The notes beneath the pieces were generated by a model. It was not told the origin of the DNA. It worked only from the letters and a program-made list of their open reading frames with translations, and did no database searches. 64,000 nt of DNA from Rutidosis leptorrhynchoides. Lineage: Eukaryota > Streptophyta > Magnoliopsida > Asterales > Asteraceae. The position numbers were made by a program, and so were the translations under genes. The DNA lies in assembly GCF_046630445.1 (NCBI RefSeq), contig NC_092339.1:82752001-82816000 (forward strand). Direction: 5' to 3'. Below, piece by piece: positions 11,811 through 21,850 of this stretch; position 1 is the stretch's first letter; each line of letters opens with the position of its first letter.

Positions 11811-13091
11811 CTACAAAATAAACAAGGTTCTTTTAGTATCTTTAATAATTATCCTTTTATAAATTAACTACCCATGTTTTAAAAAAAACTTATAAAACTT
11901 TTAATTTACGTAAAAGGCCAAGATCCGCATTGTGCTTCCACCATCACATCAGTTGATCTGCTAGCAATGGTAGATTCAATCGGTAGCCGGCGGGCACCAA
12001 TTGCTTTACAAGTGCAACTTTTAGATCTTTATGGGACTCACGACATTTAGTGTCTAACACTAGTGTCATGCTGGCATGTTAGTCCCATCCTTGCCTCGGG
12101 TTGCGGTCTCACCTCTCAACTCGATTAAGTCATCCAATTGTGAAACGTGTAAAAATTAATCTAGGTCTCACGCATAGATAATGATTACCTCACGGTTATA
12201 ATTCAACTAGGTCTCACGCATAGTCAAAAAAATAACGACAAGTGTTTCAACCGAATTGGACGGCACGACTTAAATTTCGACGGGTATATTATACAATTTT
12301 AATAATCTTTAGAAAAATTGTGTTACGAATATTACATGCATAATATTCGCCTCACAAGTTAAAAATGTTTTAACTTGATTTTAATTATGTTTTGATTTTT
12401 GTTGTCACATGGCAAATTATACACAATCACATAACATATAAAATCCAACCAAACAAAATAAAACATAATAAGTATGTGCATAGCCTCAACCGATGAAAAT
12501 CTTATGCTTGGTCTCACGAGCCATTATGAGAACCAAGCGGTCAACTAAAGGGACAATCACAAAAGTAAACCTTAGAAGCTCCCACTTGCGTCAAGATCTC
12601 ATGATGACCAAGTGTCCTCCTTCACTGCATCTCTCTCAGCTTTTGTCCATTGACTTTACTACAAGTGTGTCTTGATGGCCAAATTCCGTTCACTTCAAGT
12701 CTTTAATCCCATCATGGAAGTTACATTTATTAAAAAATAAAATACAACTAATCTAGAATTGTAAATTACATAATTGGCTCAAAACGGCCTCCCAAAATAA
12801 AGGATTAAATTACATCCATATTTGGCCACAAAACAATGGCATCCATACAACCACAAACATTCAAGATCACAACACATGCACACGGTCTAGGTTTTCATCG
12901 GCTATGCACAATTAAATCATCATAATAATAACATGATCATGACAATAATTATGGCTTGCTCCATGGCACAAGATGCATGTCTTGGCCATGAATAATAAAA
13001 ACATACAAATATATACACAAGCCATTTAATTAATAACAACCACGCATGAATATACTAACCATATAAAAACATAAGAGGCTCTTGATACCAC
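11811..13091 (-). other. Leader and primer binding site of copia element C
   Basis: This is an untranslated leader of nearly 1.3 kb, with no supported gene. At its outer end GGCTCTTGATACCA (13077-13090, plus strand) is the complement of a TGGTATCAAGAGCC primer site, the initiator-Met form common in copia elements, one base from the LTR. Confidence 0.75.
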
Positions 13092-14024
13092 TGTTGGTGA
13101 TTTAGGGTTTTAACAAAACAATTTTCAAATTAATTATTATCATGTACATACATATAATAACAATAATTTTAAGCGAAAGCGTATTAATTATATTAATACT
13201 AAATCACCAAAACGGATCCATATGATTTATACGGTTAAATAAATAAATACAACAAGAGAATTTAAAGATTATACCTTTCTTGAAGAACCGGTTGAAGGAA
13301 GAGAAACTAACAACCAAAAGTATGATTGCCGCTAGGGTAGTTCACACTACACTTCGAACAACGTCAAACGGATGTGCTAGTCCAGTCAAGTAATAATAAA
13401 TAATTACAAGAATTATTTATTTGAATCGTATAACTCTAAAAATATGTACTGTTTCGTTCGTATCACAAAAGAATTGTATGGGTTTTATAATTGCCGACGA
13501 AAAACTTAAAACTTTGTACGGTTGTTTTCTTACGAAAAGTCAAACAAAAATTGGTTGTGAATTGATTTTTTTTTTCTCGTCGTCATACTCAAACAGAGAG
13601 CCCATGAGACATTATATATACTCCTCAAACTAGATGTTGGTGTACGAATATGAGTTAAGGTCGGTGCAAAATACAAATCATAATCAAATAAGGGGATGAT
13701 TCTCACACACTGTTTTTTGATCCTCACATACCAATTTACTTGAACTCCTCCCTAATAATAGGGTAAAAGGGTGTGTGAGGATCAAAAACAGTGTGTGAGA
13801 ATCATCCCCCATCAAATAAGGATTATCTATTATTTTAATATGAATAACCTTATTTCCTTGTTTGCAAACTTGATGCAAACGTAATTCTTTTTTTTTTCAT
13901 ACGAAAGTTATTTTATTAATTAATTAATTAAATACTTTTATTTATTACTTGACTAATATATATCACACATATATATTATTAAATGACGTCTAGGTGTATA
14001 AGTGTGTGATCCCGAAGGCTCACA
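13092..14024 (-). repeat. 5' LTR of copia element C (contains a MITE)
   Basis: The plus-strand ends are TGTTGGTGATTTAGGG at 13092 and ...AAGGCTCACA at 14024, giving TG...CA. The left end is fixed by the PBS. The right end is inferred from the terminal CA and from the resumption of a different copia frame (element D) just beyond. The 933 bases include the 118-bp MITE plus its target duplication. Confidence 0.65.
13693..13810. mobile_element. Mutator-like MITE (about 118 bp) with 9-10 bp target duplication
   Basis: Both ends carry the same roughly 36-bp inverted repeat: GGGATGATTCTCACACACTG on the left and its complement on the right, differing by one T in a T run. The direct flanks are ATCAAATAAG at 13683-13692 and again at 13811-13820. 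A 9-10 bp target duplication with long inverted repeats is the Mutator (MULE) signature. The element has almost no interior and encodes nothing. Confidence 0.85.
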
Positions 14025-14999
14025 TTAATTCAGCCATATAGTTATGTGTTGTACCTTGCGCATTAATCCTACAGGATTGTTACCTGTGATAAGCAAATCA
14101 TCTACATAGATGACAAGTGCCAGAAAGTTGTGACCTTTGTTGAAGGTAAGTAGAGAGGTGTCTACATAACTCTGTTTGAATCCTTGGTTGAGCAAGTAGG
14201 TGGTAAGCTTTGTAAACCATTGTCTATTTGCCTATTTCAAGCCATATAAGGATTTGACTAATTTGCAGACTGGATTTTTGATATTTGGTGTGGTATAACC
14301 CTGTGGCAGAGTCATATAGACCTCCTCATGTAGGTCTCCATGGAGAAATGCATTGTTGATGTCAAGTTGAGCAATTTCCCATTTATGATGAACAGCAGCT
14401 GCTAGTAAAATCCTAACAGTAACCATCTTTGCTACAAGAGCAAAGGTTTCATTATAGTCCGTGCCCTCTTTTTGTGTGAACCCTTTGGCAACTAATCTTG
14501 CCTTATATCTTTCTATGGTACCATTTGCTTATAATTTCACTTTGTAGACCCATTTGTTGCCAATTGCCTTTTTGTTGGAGGGTAAAGAAGTGATGATCCA
14601 AGTGTTGTTTGCTTCAAGTGCCTGGATCTCTTGGTTCATAGCTTCTACCCATTTCACATTTTTACATGCTTGAGTGTATGATTATGGTTCCTGTGTAGTG
14701 TTAATTGAGCAGATGGAGGGTCTGATTATGGGGTTGATGATGTTTGAGTAGTTAATGTATTTTAAATGGTGATATATGGTAACAGAGTTGATATGAGGTA
14801 ATGTGGTTTGAAAGTCCTTAACTTTGTTAGGTAATTGGTGTTGTCTGAGAGATCTTCTAATTGGGATAGGAGTTGTGGTGGGTGTAGATGTGGGTACTGA
14901 TGTGGAGTTTGTAGAGTGATTGGGTTGGTCCCGGATTTTTTGATAGTTAAGGTTTTTAATTTTTGGATTTAATTTGGCTAATAGCATAGATGAGGTGTT
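14025..14999 (-). pseudogene. Element D: Ty1/copia reverse transcriptase fragment
   Basis: Read from high to low coordinates, the fragment runs through IRRSLRQHQLPNKVKDF (linker before RT), [60 protein letters not shown] and the catalytic YVDDLLITGNN. It contains several stops, including one after KSLYGLK (about 14236) and one in KVKL (about 14534). The left end stops where the LTR of element C begins, so C was probably inserted into D. Integrase and gag are not seen on the right, so the copy was also truncated there. Confidence 0.8.
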
Positions 15000-15849
15000 T
15001 TGGTTTCATGTATCACTTGTGTAGTATAAGAATAGCATTTGATTTGTTGTATCAATTGTGTAACACGAACCGTATAATGAGGGTTTATTGTATCAATTGT
15101 GTTATTTAAGAATAGAGTTTCCAGATTAGTTCCTAAATTTTGCTGGTAAATGTTACTGTATAGTAAAGGGTCAGGTCAAGTCATAAACTTTGGCTGAAAT
15201 TGAATGGGTCAAAGTGAAGGGTATTTTTGTAAGTGAGATCATATATTTTTTTCCATGTGATCCATATGTGTGTAAGTCCATTGTCCAATCTACAATAATG
15301 TCCAAAACCAAATAATTATTGAATTAGTATATGATACGGACTCGATACGAACTAAGAACTTACAAACATGATCAACCAAACATGTGAGACAGACCTATTT
15401 AAAGCTTCAATCTCCAATGACCTCCAAAAAACGTCCTTCAAAAACGCCGCAAGTCCAAAATCAACTGAAGGACGGACAGTTGAAACCCAAAGATTGGTCC
15501 ACCACAAACTGCAACCATAACTGGAACAAGAAATCACCCAATCTACGCCCGAAAGCCAATAAATCACCCTAATAGACCTGCCAACACGAGGAAAAAAAAC
15601 ACTGTAAATTTCGAATCCTGAAAGCCACCGACACAAAGAAACAACTACACACAAACGGGTGTCTAAACACCTTGAAACCACAATGGACCACCACCTAGTA
15701 GAAATCGGTAGCATGAAGGAAATCTAGAACGAAACTTGAGTCATATCGGAGAGCAGCAGCACAAGGACATCACCATCCCATCGGAATAGAACCCATGGTT
15801 TGCACAAACGTCAAACAGAAAGGTGTCCAATTTCATATCTTTTGTAGAT
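15000..15849. other. Unassigned sequence
   Basis: About 15000-15125 has three loosely similar segments around TGTATCAATTGTGT. The part at 15350-15720 is GC-richer and has an open frame on the minus strand, but no domain was recognised. It looks like an old repeat (possibly LINE 3' sequence), but nothing visible proves this. Confidence 0.3.
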
Positions 15850-15879
15850 ATAATTAATTAATTTCATTAATTGTATGCC

Positions 15880-16130
15880 TTTGTTTGTTTCTATGTTTTT
15901 TGTATGTTTATGGATGTAGGTATTTTAGGGTATATGTTTGTGTGCGGGAATGTTTGTATGGATGTATGTACGAATGTTTGTTTCATGTATGTATGTTTTA
16001 TGTATTGATTAGGCATGGATATAGGTATGTAGGTATGTATGGATGTTTGTTGGTTTATGTTCATAGATATGTATGTCTAGGTGTATTGCTGGTTGTTGGT
16101 ATGAGGTCATATATGTTTATTGTCCTTTTA
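15880..16130. repeat. Degenerate GTAT/TGTT-rich simple repeat
   Basis: Variations of TGTATG, TGTTTG and GTAGG recur through this stretch. The open frame within it is a by-product of the repeat. Confidence 0.6.
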
Positions 16131-16184
16131 GTGTAGCTTCTTCTGGATATGTCTTGAGCTCCGCCCGGCAGTCTAAGGTACGTT

Positions 16185-16346
<162 letters not shown>

Positions 16347-16619
16347 TACATTTTTTTACGGCCATTTTAAACGAGGCAACAGCAAGCGTCAATCTATTAG
16401 CGACTTGACTGCCGCTTAGTGGCTAAATTGAACTCCAAGCTTAATTTAAAACCCATGAAAATTTGATTCTACCATTTTCATGGCGTCTCATTTCTATTAC
16501 TTTTCATCATGTATGTATTTAGTTTTCTCTGTATTTATTTATTTATGTCATTTTATTTAAAGTATTTACTTTATTTATTTATTTATTTTTTTTTATTTGT
16601 TTCGCTTTATTTTAGTTTC

Positions 16620-16808
16620 TCCTACTTTTTGGGCCGGATGTCCCCTTGGAAGCAATCTCTCTATCCGTCGAACAGAGGGAGGGAGGACCTTCCATACTCT
16701 TGCGAGTGTTTCACTCGGGGTGGGGAAATGATTTCTCTTTATTCTAGGATAGAGGAAGGATTGTTTACGTCTCACCTCCCCCATACCCCATACATGTGGG
16801 ATTGGGTA

Positions 16809-16840
<32 letters not shown>
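16620..16840 (+). mobile_element. SINE-like sequence with TTG tail
   Basis: The last 60 bases read CTCACCTCCCCCATACCCC, then a GTGGGATTGGGTA box, then (TTG)10. This layout matches the 3' end of tRNA-derived plant SINEs of the tobacco TS type, recalled from family knowledge. The upstream part (AAGCAATCTCTCTATCCGTC, GGATAGAGGAAGGATTG) also resembles that family. The 5' end and target duplication could not be fixed. Confidence 0.55.
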
Positions 16841-16841
<1 letters not shown>

Positions 16842-17812
16842 ATGTAAGGTGTTCAAATTTGTCGTGTAAAATTTCCTCAAATAGATATAGCAAAATCCTA
16901 GCTACTATACCTTTATGAAATGTCACAACTCGATTTAGATCTAAATTTTGTATTTTATTCAACATAAGATACTTACAGATTTCTAATTTCCTATCACCCA
17001 GCTCGTACACCACCGATTTTACGTACTTTACTCGTGCATTGCAAAGATAATATGATACTTTTAACATATTAAATTGAATCAGTAAACGCTCTTCATGACA
17101 TTTGCATTAACGACTCTAGTAATTATAATGAATTGGTCATGAACTCGTATATAGTAAGAATAGAACCTTCAATTCAGATTTAGTTATATTATTATATAGT
17201 TGATTTAATGATTAATGATTTAAGCTATTTTTGGTTAGAAACTAATCCAAACCAAAGTAACTCGGTAGTGTCATCTTAAGAGCAAACTAAAAAAAGAGAG
17301 GTAGTATTAATCAAGCTCAATTGAACTACATTGGTCAAGTTATTTATGGTCTACTATGCTATTTTAAGATTTATCAAATTAATTATTCATTTTCATAAAT
17401 AAATAAAAATAAAAAAATAAATTTTTATTATGCATGTATGTGGATATGATTAAAGAAAACTGTAAAGCAAGGATAAAATTGAAAATTAAACATAAAGTAT
17501 AATAATACTTTTATGACATACTCTTAAATTGTGTTTGTTTTTAGTAAAGTAATTAATTAATTAATACTCCATAATTAATAAACAATGATTTGTGTAAAAC
17601 AAAGAAGAAGAAAAAAAATGATAATAAATAAATGATAAAAACTACACGTGGTTTGTTTTTAGTGCACATCCTACTGCTCCTTAACCAAAAGATTCCACTT
17701 TTTAAGGAAAAAAAAAGTCCAATAATAGTAGTTTGAATAGATAAAATATCTAGCACAGCTAATATATTCACCTTTCTAGTATAATTAACATAATACAACA
17801 TAAAGATATAAA
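16841..17812. other. Intergenic sequence without a recognised gene
   Basis: AT-rich sequence with short homopolymers and a TTAATTAATTAATTAA run near 17555. No convincing coding frame on either strand. Confidence 0.5.
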
Positions 17813-18044
17813 CTAGTTTTTTGCCCCGGATTTCGCTATGGGTTGGTTTCGAAAAAAAAAAGGTACTGTAATTACAGTATCAGCTACAGTAGCAGGTATT
17901 CGGGTCAGGTTAGTGGAGCGGGTCAGGGGATCCGGATAGTATTGGGTTAATAGTTTGGGGGTGTTAGGCAAAGTATATTTTGAAAAAAAAGGTTACTATT
18001 CACGAATAGTGTCAACTAATGAGAGGTTGACACCATTTATCACA

Positions 18045-18047
<3 letters not shown>
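17813..18047 (-). mobile_element. Possible Helitron end
   Basis: On the minus strand the sequence ends ...GCGAAATCCGGGGCAAAAAACTAG followed by T: a CTAG-T terminus after a GC-rich stretch, as in the Helitron at 8499. Both contain a GAATAGTA motif near the other end. The hairpin is weak and the 5' end is lost in a TA repeat, so this is tentative. Confidence 0.35.

Positions 18048-18106
<59 letters not shown>
18048..18106. repeat. (AT)n microsatellite
   Basis: An uninterrupted AT run of about 29 units next to the possible Helitron. Confidence 0.95.
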
Positions 18107-18109
<3 letters not shown>

Positions 18110-18365
18110 ATTGAATAATTACATACAAATAAATAAACAAATAAATAAATTCAAAAGTAGTAAACTTTTAACACAAATTCTAGAAACATTCAAATTATTG
18201 ATTTTGTTAATTACTCCTACTTCACAAAGCACATATTTATATTGTTGAGCTTTATTATTGTTTTATTTTATAAAGCACCAAAGAAGCCAAGCAAGAAGAT
18301 GTGATATTCTTAACATTAGTTTACTTCAACTATAATTTCATATTTTTTTCCCCCAAAATATACTT

Positions 18366-18527
18366 TAATAAATTATAATAAAAAGTTTTAAAATATTTGT
18401 GTAAGCCTATGATTAAAGGCAGTTTAGACAATTTAAATGAAAGAAGTAATAAATTATAATAAAAAGTTTTAAAATATTTGTGTAAGCATATGATTAAAGG
18501 CAGTTTAGACAATTTAAATGAAAGAAG
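18366..18527. repeat. Tandem duplication of an 81-bp unit (2 copies)
   Basis: Units 18366-18446 and 18447-18527 appear to differ at one base (GCCTATG versus GCATATG). The unit contains GATTAAAGGCAGTTTAGACA. It lies about 180 bases beyond the BBX stop codon, possibly in or just after its 3' UTR. Confidence 0.9.
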
Positions 18528-18708
18528 TAAAACAAATGGTGGAAATAACAATCAGGAAGCAAGACCCATTTGGAATGTGAAGAACGTAAGTCTGAAAAGC
18601 TATAATTAACATTTAACATTAATTAATTTTAATTAATTAAACATAATAAGGAAAAAAACAAAAAACAGAAAAAAAAAAAAAAAAAACTAGTTGGGTTTAA
18701 CATTTTAA

Positions 18709-19824
18709 TTAACTCCAAAGTGTTCTTGATCTCTTTGAGTTGTTTGGAGGAGGACTAATTTGAGGCACCATGAAGCAATTTCCATAATCAGATGTCCACT
18801 CTCTGCTTGATTTTGTCCTCTTATTAATATTATTATTGTAATTTTTGTAATTATCTTGACCAAATACAAGTGATGATCCGCTTGATATTTGATCTCCAAA
18901 TCCCATATTTGAACCCTGTTCGAATTGTTGAACCGGATTATTATACCGCGACGGTGCTGTTAGACCGGCCGGTTGTGGTGGTGCCTGTGGGACCCACGTC
19001 CCCATTGAGTCACCCGAGAATGAACCATTTAAACTTGCATCTAGTAGATGATCACCCCATATCGTTGTTGGTTCGTTTTGTAGTTTCTTGAATCAAATAA
19101 ACAAAAAAAATTAATATTCTAATTATCAAATGGGATTACAAAACATATATTTAGTGACTAAAATGAAACAAAAAAAAAAAAAAAAATCTTTAATCTCCAA
19201 AACATAACATACAAATATTTTAAAAAGTAGGATAAATAAAAAATTACACACCTTTGGAAACATGGGAAGTGGATCAAGAAAGTCTTCAACGTGCCAACCC
19301 GGTAACATCTCAATCAAATACTCCGATATGCTACTTGTATCCGATCCATGACCCGACCCATTTGATTCTTGTGGACAGTTTTGAGTTTTGCTACTAGGTT
19401 GGTTGATGATCGGAGGACTATTTGTTTTTTGTTGTTTATTTTGAAAGACACCTTTTTTAGTATCGGAAAAAGGAGTTGAATCCGAATATAAAGTAGAAGT
19501 TGAAGACAACTTAACACCAGTTAGAAGAAACCTATTATGAGTTTGTGTATGTTGGTTGACTTTATGAATTGCAACATCACAATTGTTACATAAAATAGCT
19601 CTATCTTGTTGACAAAACAAGAAAGCTTTTTTTTCTTGACAAATATCACAAAGTGGTGATTCTTTAGGTGTTGAAGGGTGGTGAAGCGAAAAACGCGGGT
19701 GTTTTCCGGCTAATTTGTTAGCGTGGTGTACTCGGTGGTCGCAGGCGGCACATAGTGCTGCCTCGTCCGCCGAGCAGTACACTGACGCTTCATGTTCGTT
19801 ACAAACATCACATTGAATCTTCAT
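18709..19824 (-). CDS. BBX: Double B-box zinc-finger transcription factor, BBX20/21/22-like (two exons)
   Basis: Exon 1 is 19824-19252 and exon 2 is 19086-18709, with a GT-AG intron of 165 bases; 316 residues in total. B-box 1 uses C5, C8, C17, D20, C25, C28, H33 and H42. B-box 2 uses C59, C62, C71, D74, C79, C82, H87 and H96. No CCT domain follows, which places it in the two-B-box group. SISEYLIEMLPGWHVEDFLD (residues 165-184) and a C-terminal VPQI plus KRSR motif match the BBX20-22 branch, whose members bind HY5 and promoters in light signalling in the nucleus and are targeted by COP1 (family knowledge). All splice and start signals are intact. The start is the first ATG before CDVC. The exact paralogue is not decided. 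Confidence 0.92.
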
Positions 19825-20240
19825 CTGCGGTGGTTGAAATTTTTGGTAAAATGTAAAGAGAGATGGAATAAGAATAGTAATAGTAATACTATAATTAGAA
19901 AGGGTGATAGAGTGATAAGAATATAAAAATGGATAGTGGATGAGAATACAAGTTTTTTTAATAAAAAAAAATGAATATAATGGGGTGAGGTGGAATGGAA
20001 GGAAATAAAAAGTCGTGATTTCACTATGAAGTTTAGTCTATTTAATTAGATTGAAAGATACTCGAAATCTTTTTATAATTATTAAGTTAATTAACATGTG
20101 CAAGATGGGGTGGGTATATTTTTATATTTTTAGCATTTCATATGTATATGTTTATAACATTTTAAAAACATTGTCTATTCTTGTTAGACAAAATATTTCA
20201 CGAATGGTCTTATGTTTTGTGTTTTGTATTAGAAATCGCT
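19825..20240 (-). promoter_or_regulatory. Presumed 5' UTR and promoter of the BBX gene
   Basis: This is the 415 bases between the BBX start codon and the LINE. On the minus strand a TATAAAAAG box lies near 20069-20077 and a weaker TTTTATATT near 19921-19930. No G-box (CACGTG) was seen. The LINE end lies about 400 bases upstream of the ATG, so regulatory sequence may be limited or may include LINE-derived DNA. The transcription start is unknown. Confidence 0.35.
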
Positions 20241-21338
20241 AATTTTTTTCGAACGTCGGCAATTTTATTAAAAAGAACTAGCGAGAAGCCGGGAAAAATA
20301 CATAGGAACAAAAGAAAAGACAAAACAATTATAAAGTTACAAGGAACACAACGGATTTTGCAACCACTCAATCCAGTTTAAAGTGGACTTGTGATATCTC
20401 GCGTACAACCAGTTAAAGCCTGTAACTACAATGTTGTCGAAAACATGAGATTTCCGAAACTTATGCTCTTTGAAGATGATGTCATTACGGAGTTTCCGGA
20501 TATTCCATAGAGTAGAATAAGCAATCACCGAAATTATTAATTTCTTGTTCCTATTATGTGAGAAAGAGTTAATACAAATCCAAACATCGCCCACCGAATC
20601 CCAAATGGGAATAGCAATATCAAGCCAACTACCGACTTTACACCATAACTGATACGAGGTGTCACACCGAATAAAAAGTGACTATGAGATTCTTCAGAGA
20701 CATTGCAGAGGGCACAACAAGAACTATCAAATGTCATATCTTTAGATTCTAAGTTTCGTAGAGTTGCAAGCCTATGAAGCTTGAGCCGCCAAACGAAGAT
20801 GTTTATTTTAATCGATACACTATTGCACCAATCTGTTTGATGTGTGAACGGGGCATAATCAAATGATGCAATAATGCTTCTACCAGAGGATACTCGGTAC
20901 AAACTATCGGTTGAATAATCCCACCACCATCGATCTTAACTCTCTGAAATGGAGACCGTACTCAGTAAGGAAAGGAGTTGCAAAAGTTGCTCTTGCTCAG
21001 CCTCTCCTCTAATAGACCTGTGCCATTCCCAAAACCAACCTGCGGATGCTAGATGAGAGGCAACTAATCCTTTTTAACCGAGTCTAAAGCAAATAAACGA
21101 GTTGCAAGAATCTCATTACCAATCCACGGATCACACCAGAAGTCTGAATACTCACCATTGCCAACTTTTATGTGCAATTTAGAAGGTATCAAGTAGTTGT
21201 TGTCATGCAGTTTTGAAATAGAGGATACGATGTTATCCCAGGAACCAGTAGCATTGGGCGCACATGGCAAAGAGTTACCATCTCTATTCCCGTGAATCAC
21301 AATGATAATCTTGGTCCAAAAAGTGATAGGTCAGATCA
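20241..21338 (-). mobile_element. 5'-truncated LINE (L1-type) remnant, RT C-terminal region
   Basis: Read on the minus strand: FWTKIIIVIHGNRDG, HIKVGNGEYSDFWCDPWIGN, then a zf-RVT (zinc-binding in reverse transcriptase) region with KINIFVWRLKLHRLATLRNL and CALCNVSEESHSHFLFG, then LWNIRKLRNDIIFK. These are hallmarks of the C-terminal part of plant LINE ORF2. The frame is broken by stops and shifts (for example just after 21064). A short A run at the 3' end (about 20242-20248) fits a poly(A) tail. The 5' side ends where the LTR of element E begins. Confidence 0.85.
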
Positions 21339-21565
21339 TGTTGAGATTAGAAGAAAAGAAAAGTTAGAATGAGATTCGGTAAGTATGAAGGAGATTCTGT
21401 ATTAGAGAGAATTAACAAGATTTACATTCCACAGCTTCTAGAACTCAGTTACAATGCAATGGCTATCTAATTAGGACTACTTAGGTTCCTTATATAGCCC
21501 TCTTCTAAGGAACCATCAATTAAGCTTATTTCACATTAACACTATACAACTTCGGGGTCCTAACA
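21339..21565 (-). repeat. 3' LTR of element E (about 227 bp)
   Basis: The right end is fixed by the adjacent polypurine tract at 21566-21578; the left end is the best TG (TGTTGAGATTAG) at 21339. It contains GGCTATATAAGG (minus strand, about 21488-21499), a good TATA box. An LTR this short is unusual next to an ORF this long. Confidence 0.6.
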
Positions 21566-21850
21566 ATCTCCCCCTTAGTGTTAAATGTTAACTTAATAAT
21601 ATAATCCTATTGAGTAATCTTGAGAGGTCCAAACGTTAGTTTCCATCGTGTGCCATCTGGTTTTGAAACTTCTACTTGATTTTCAGAAATTTGCTTAGAA
21701 GGTTTCCAGACGCCCCACGCTTTTCTTGGATCTCCCTCATGTAATGGATATTCATCCATTTTTTTTTTTGAAATACCTTCTCTTTCTCTGGCCAAGAAGA
21801 ATCTCAAACTGTCTTGTACGGATCCGGAGCTTTAGACGATCTCTGATATG
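21566..21850 (-). other. Polypurine tract and 3' tail of element E
   Basis: AAGGGGGAGAT (minus strand) abuts the LTR. Upstream, 21807-21607 keeps a protein-like frame (RKAWGVWKPSKQISENQVEV) that is out of frame with the long ORF; it may be its displaced C-terminus. Confidence 0.5.

Larger units (their letters stand above)
6938..14024 (-). mobile_element. Element C: degenerate Ty1/copia retrotransposon, interrupted on the left by element B
   Basis: On the minus strand the order is 5' LTR (14024 to 13092), PBS, a long leader, gag, protease remnant, integrase, RT, RNase H. Integrase before RT defines Ty1/copia. The 3' LTR is not visible because B was inserted at 6937. The coding region has at least five in-frame stops, a small duplication and a Helitron insertion, so it is old and inactive. 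Right-hand flanking bases are TTAAT (14025-14029); the partner target duplication is off-window. Confidence 0.85.

Noticed and set aside
15352-15714. 120-codon frame on the minus strand
   Set aside because: No start context, domain or neighbour supports it; rich in Trp/Cys in a pattern typical of a chance frame.
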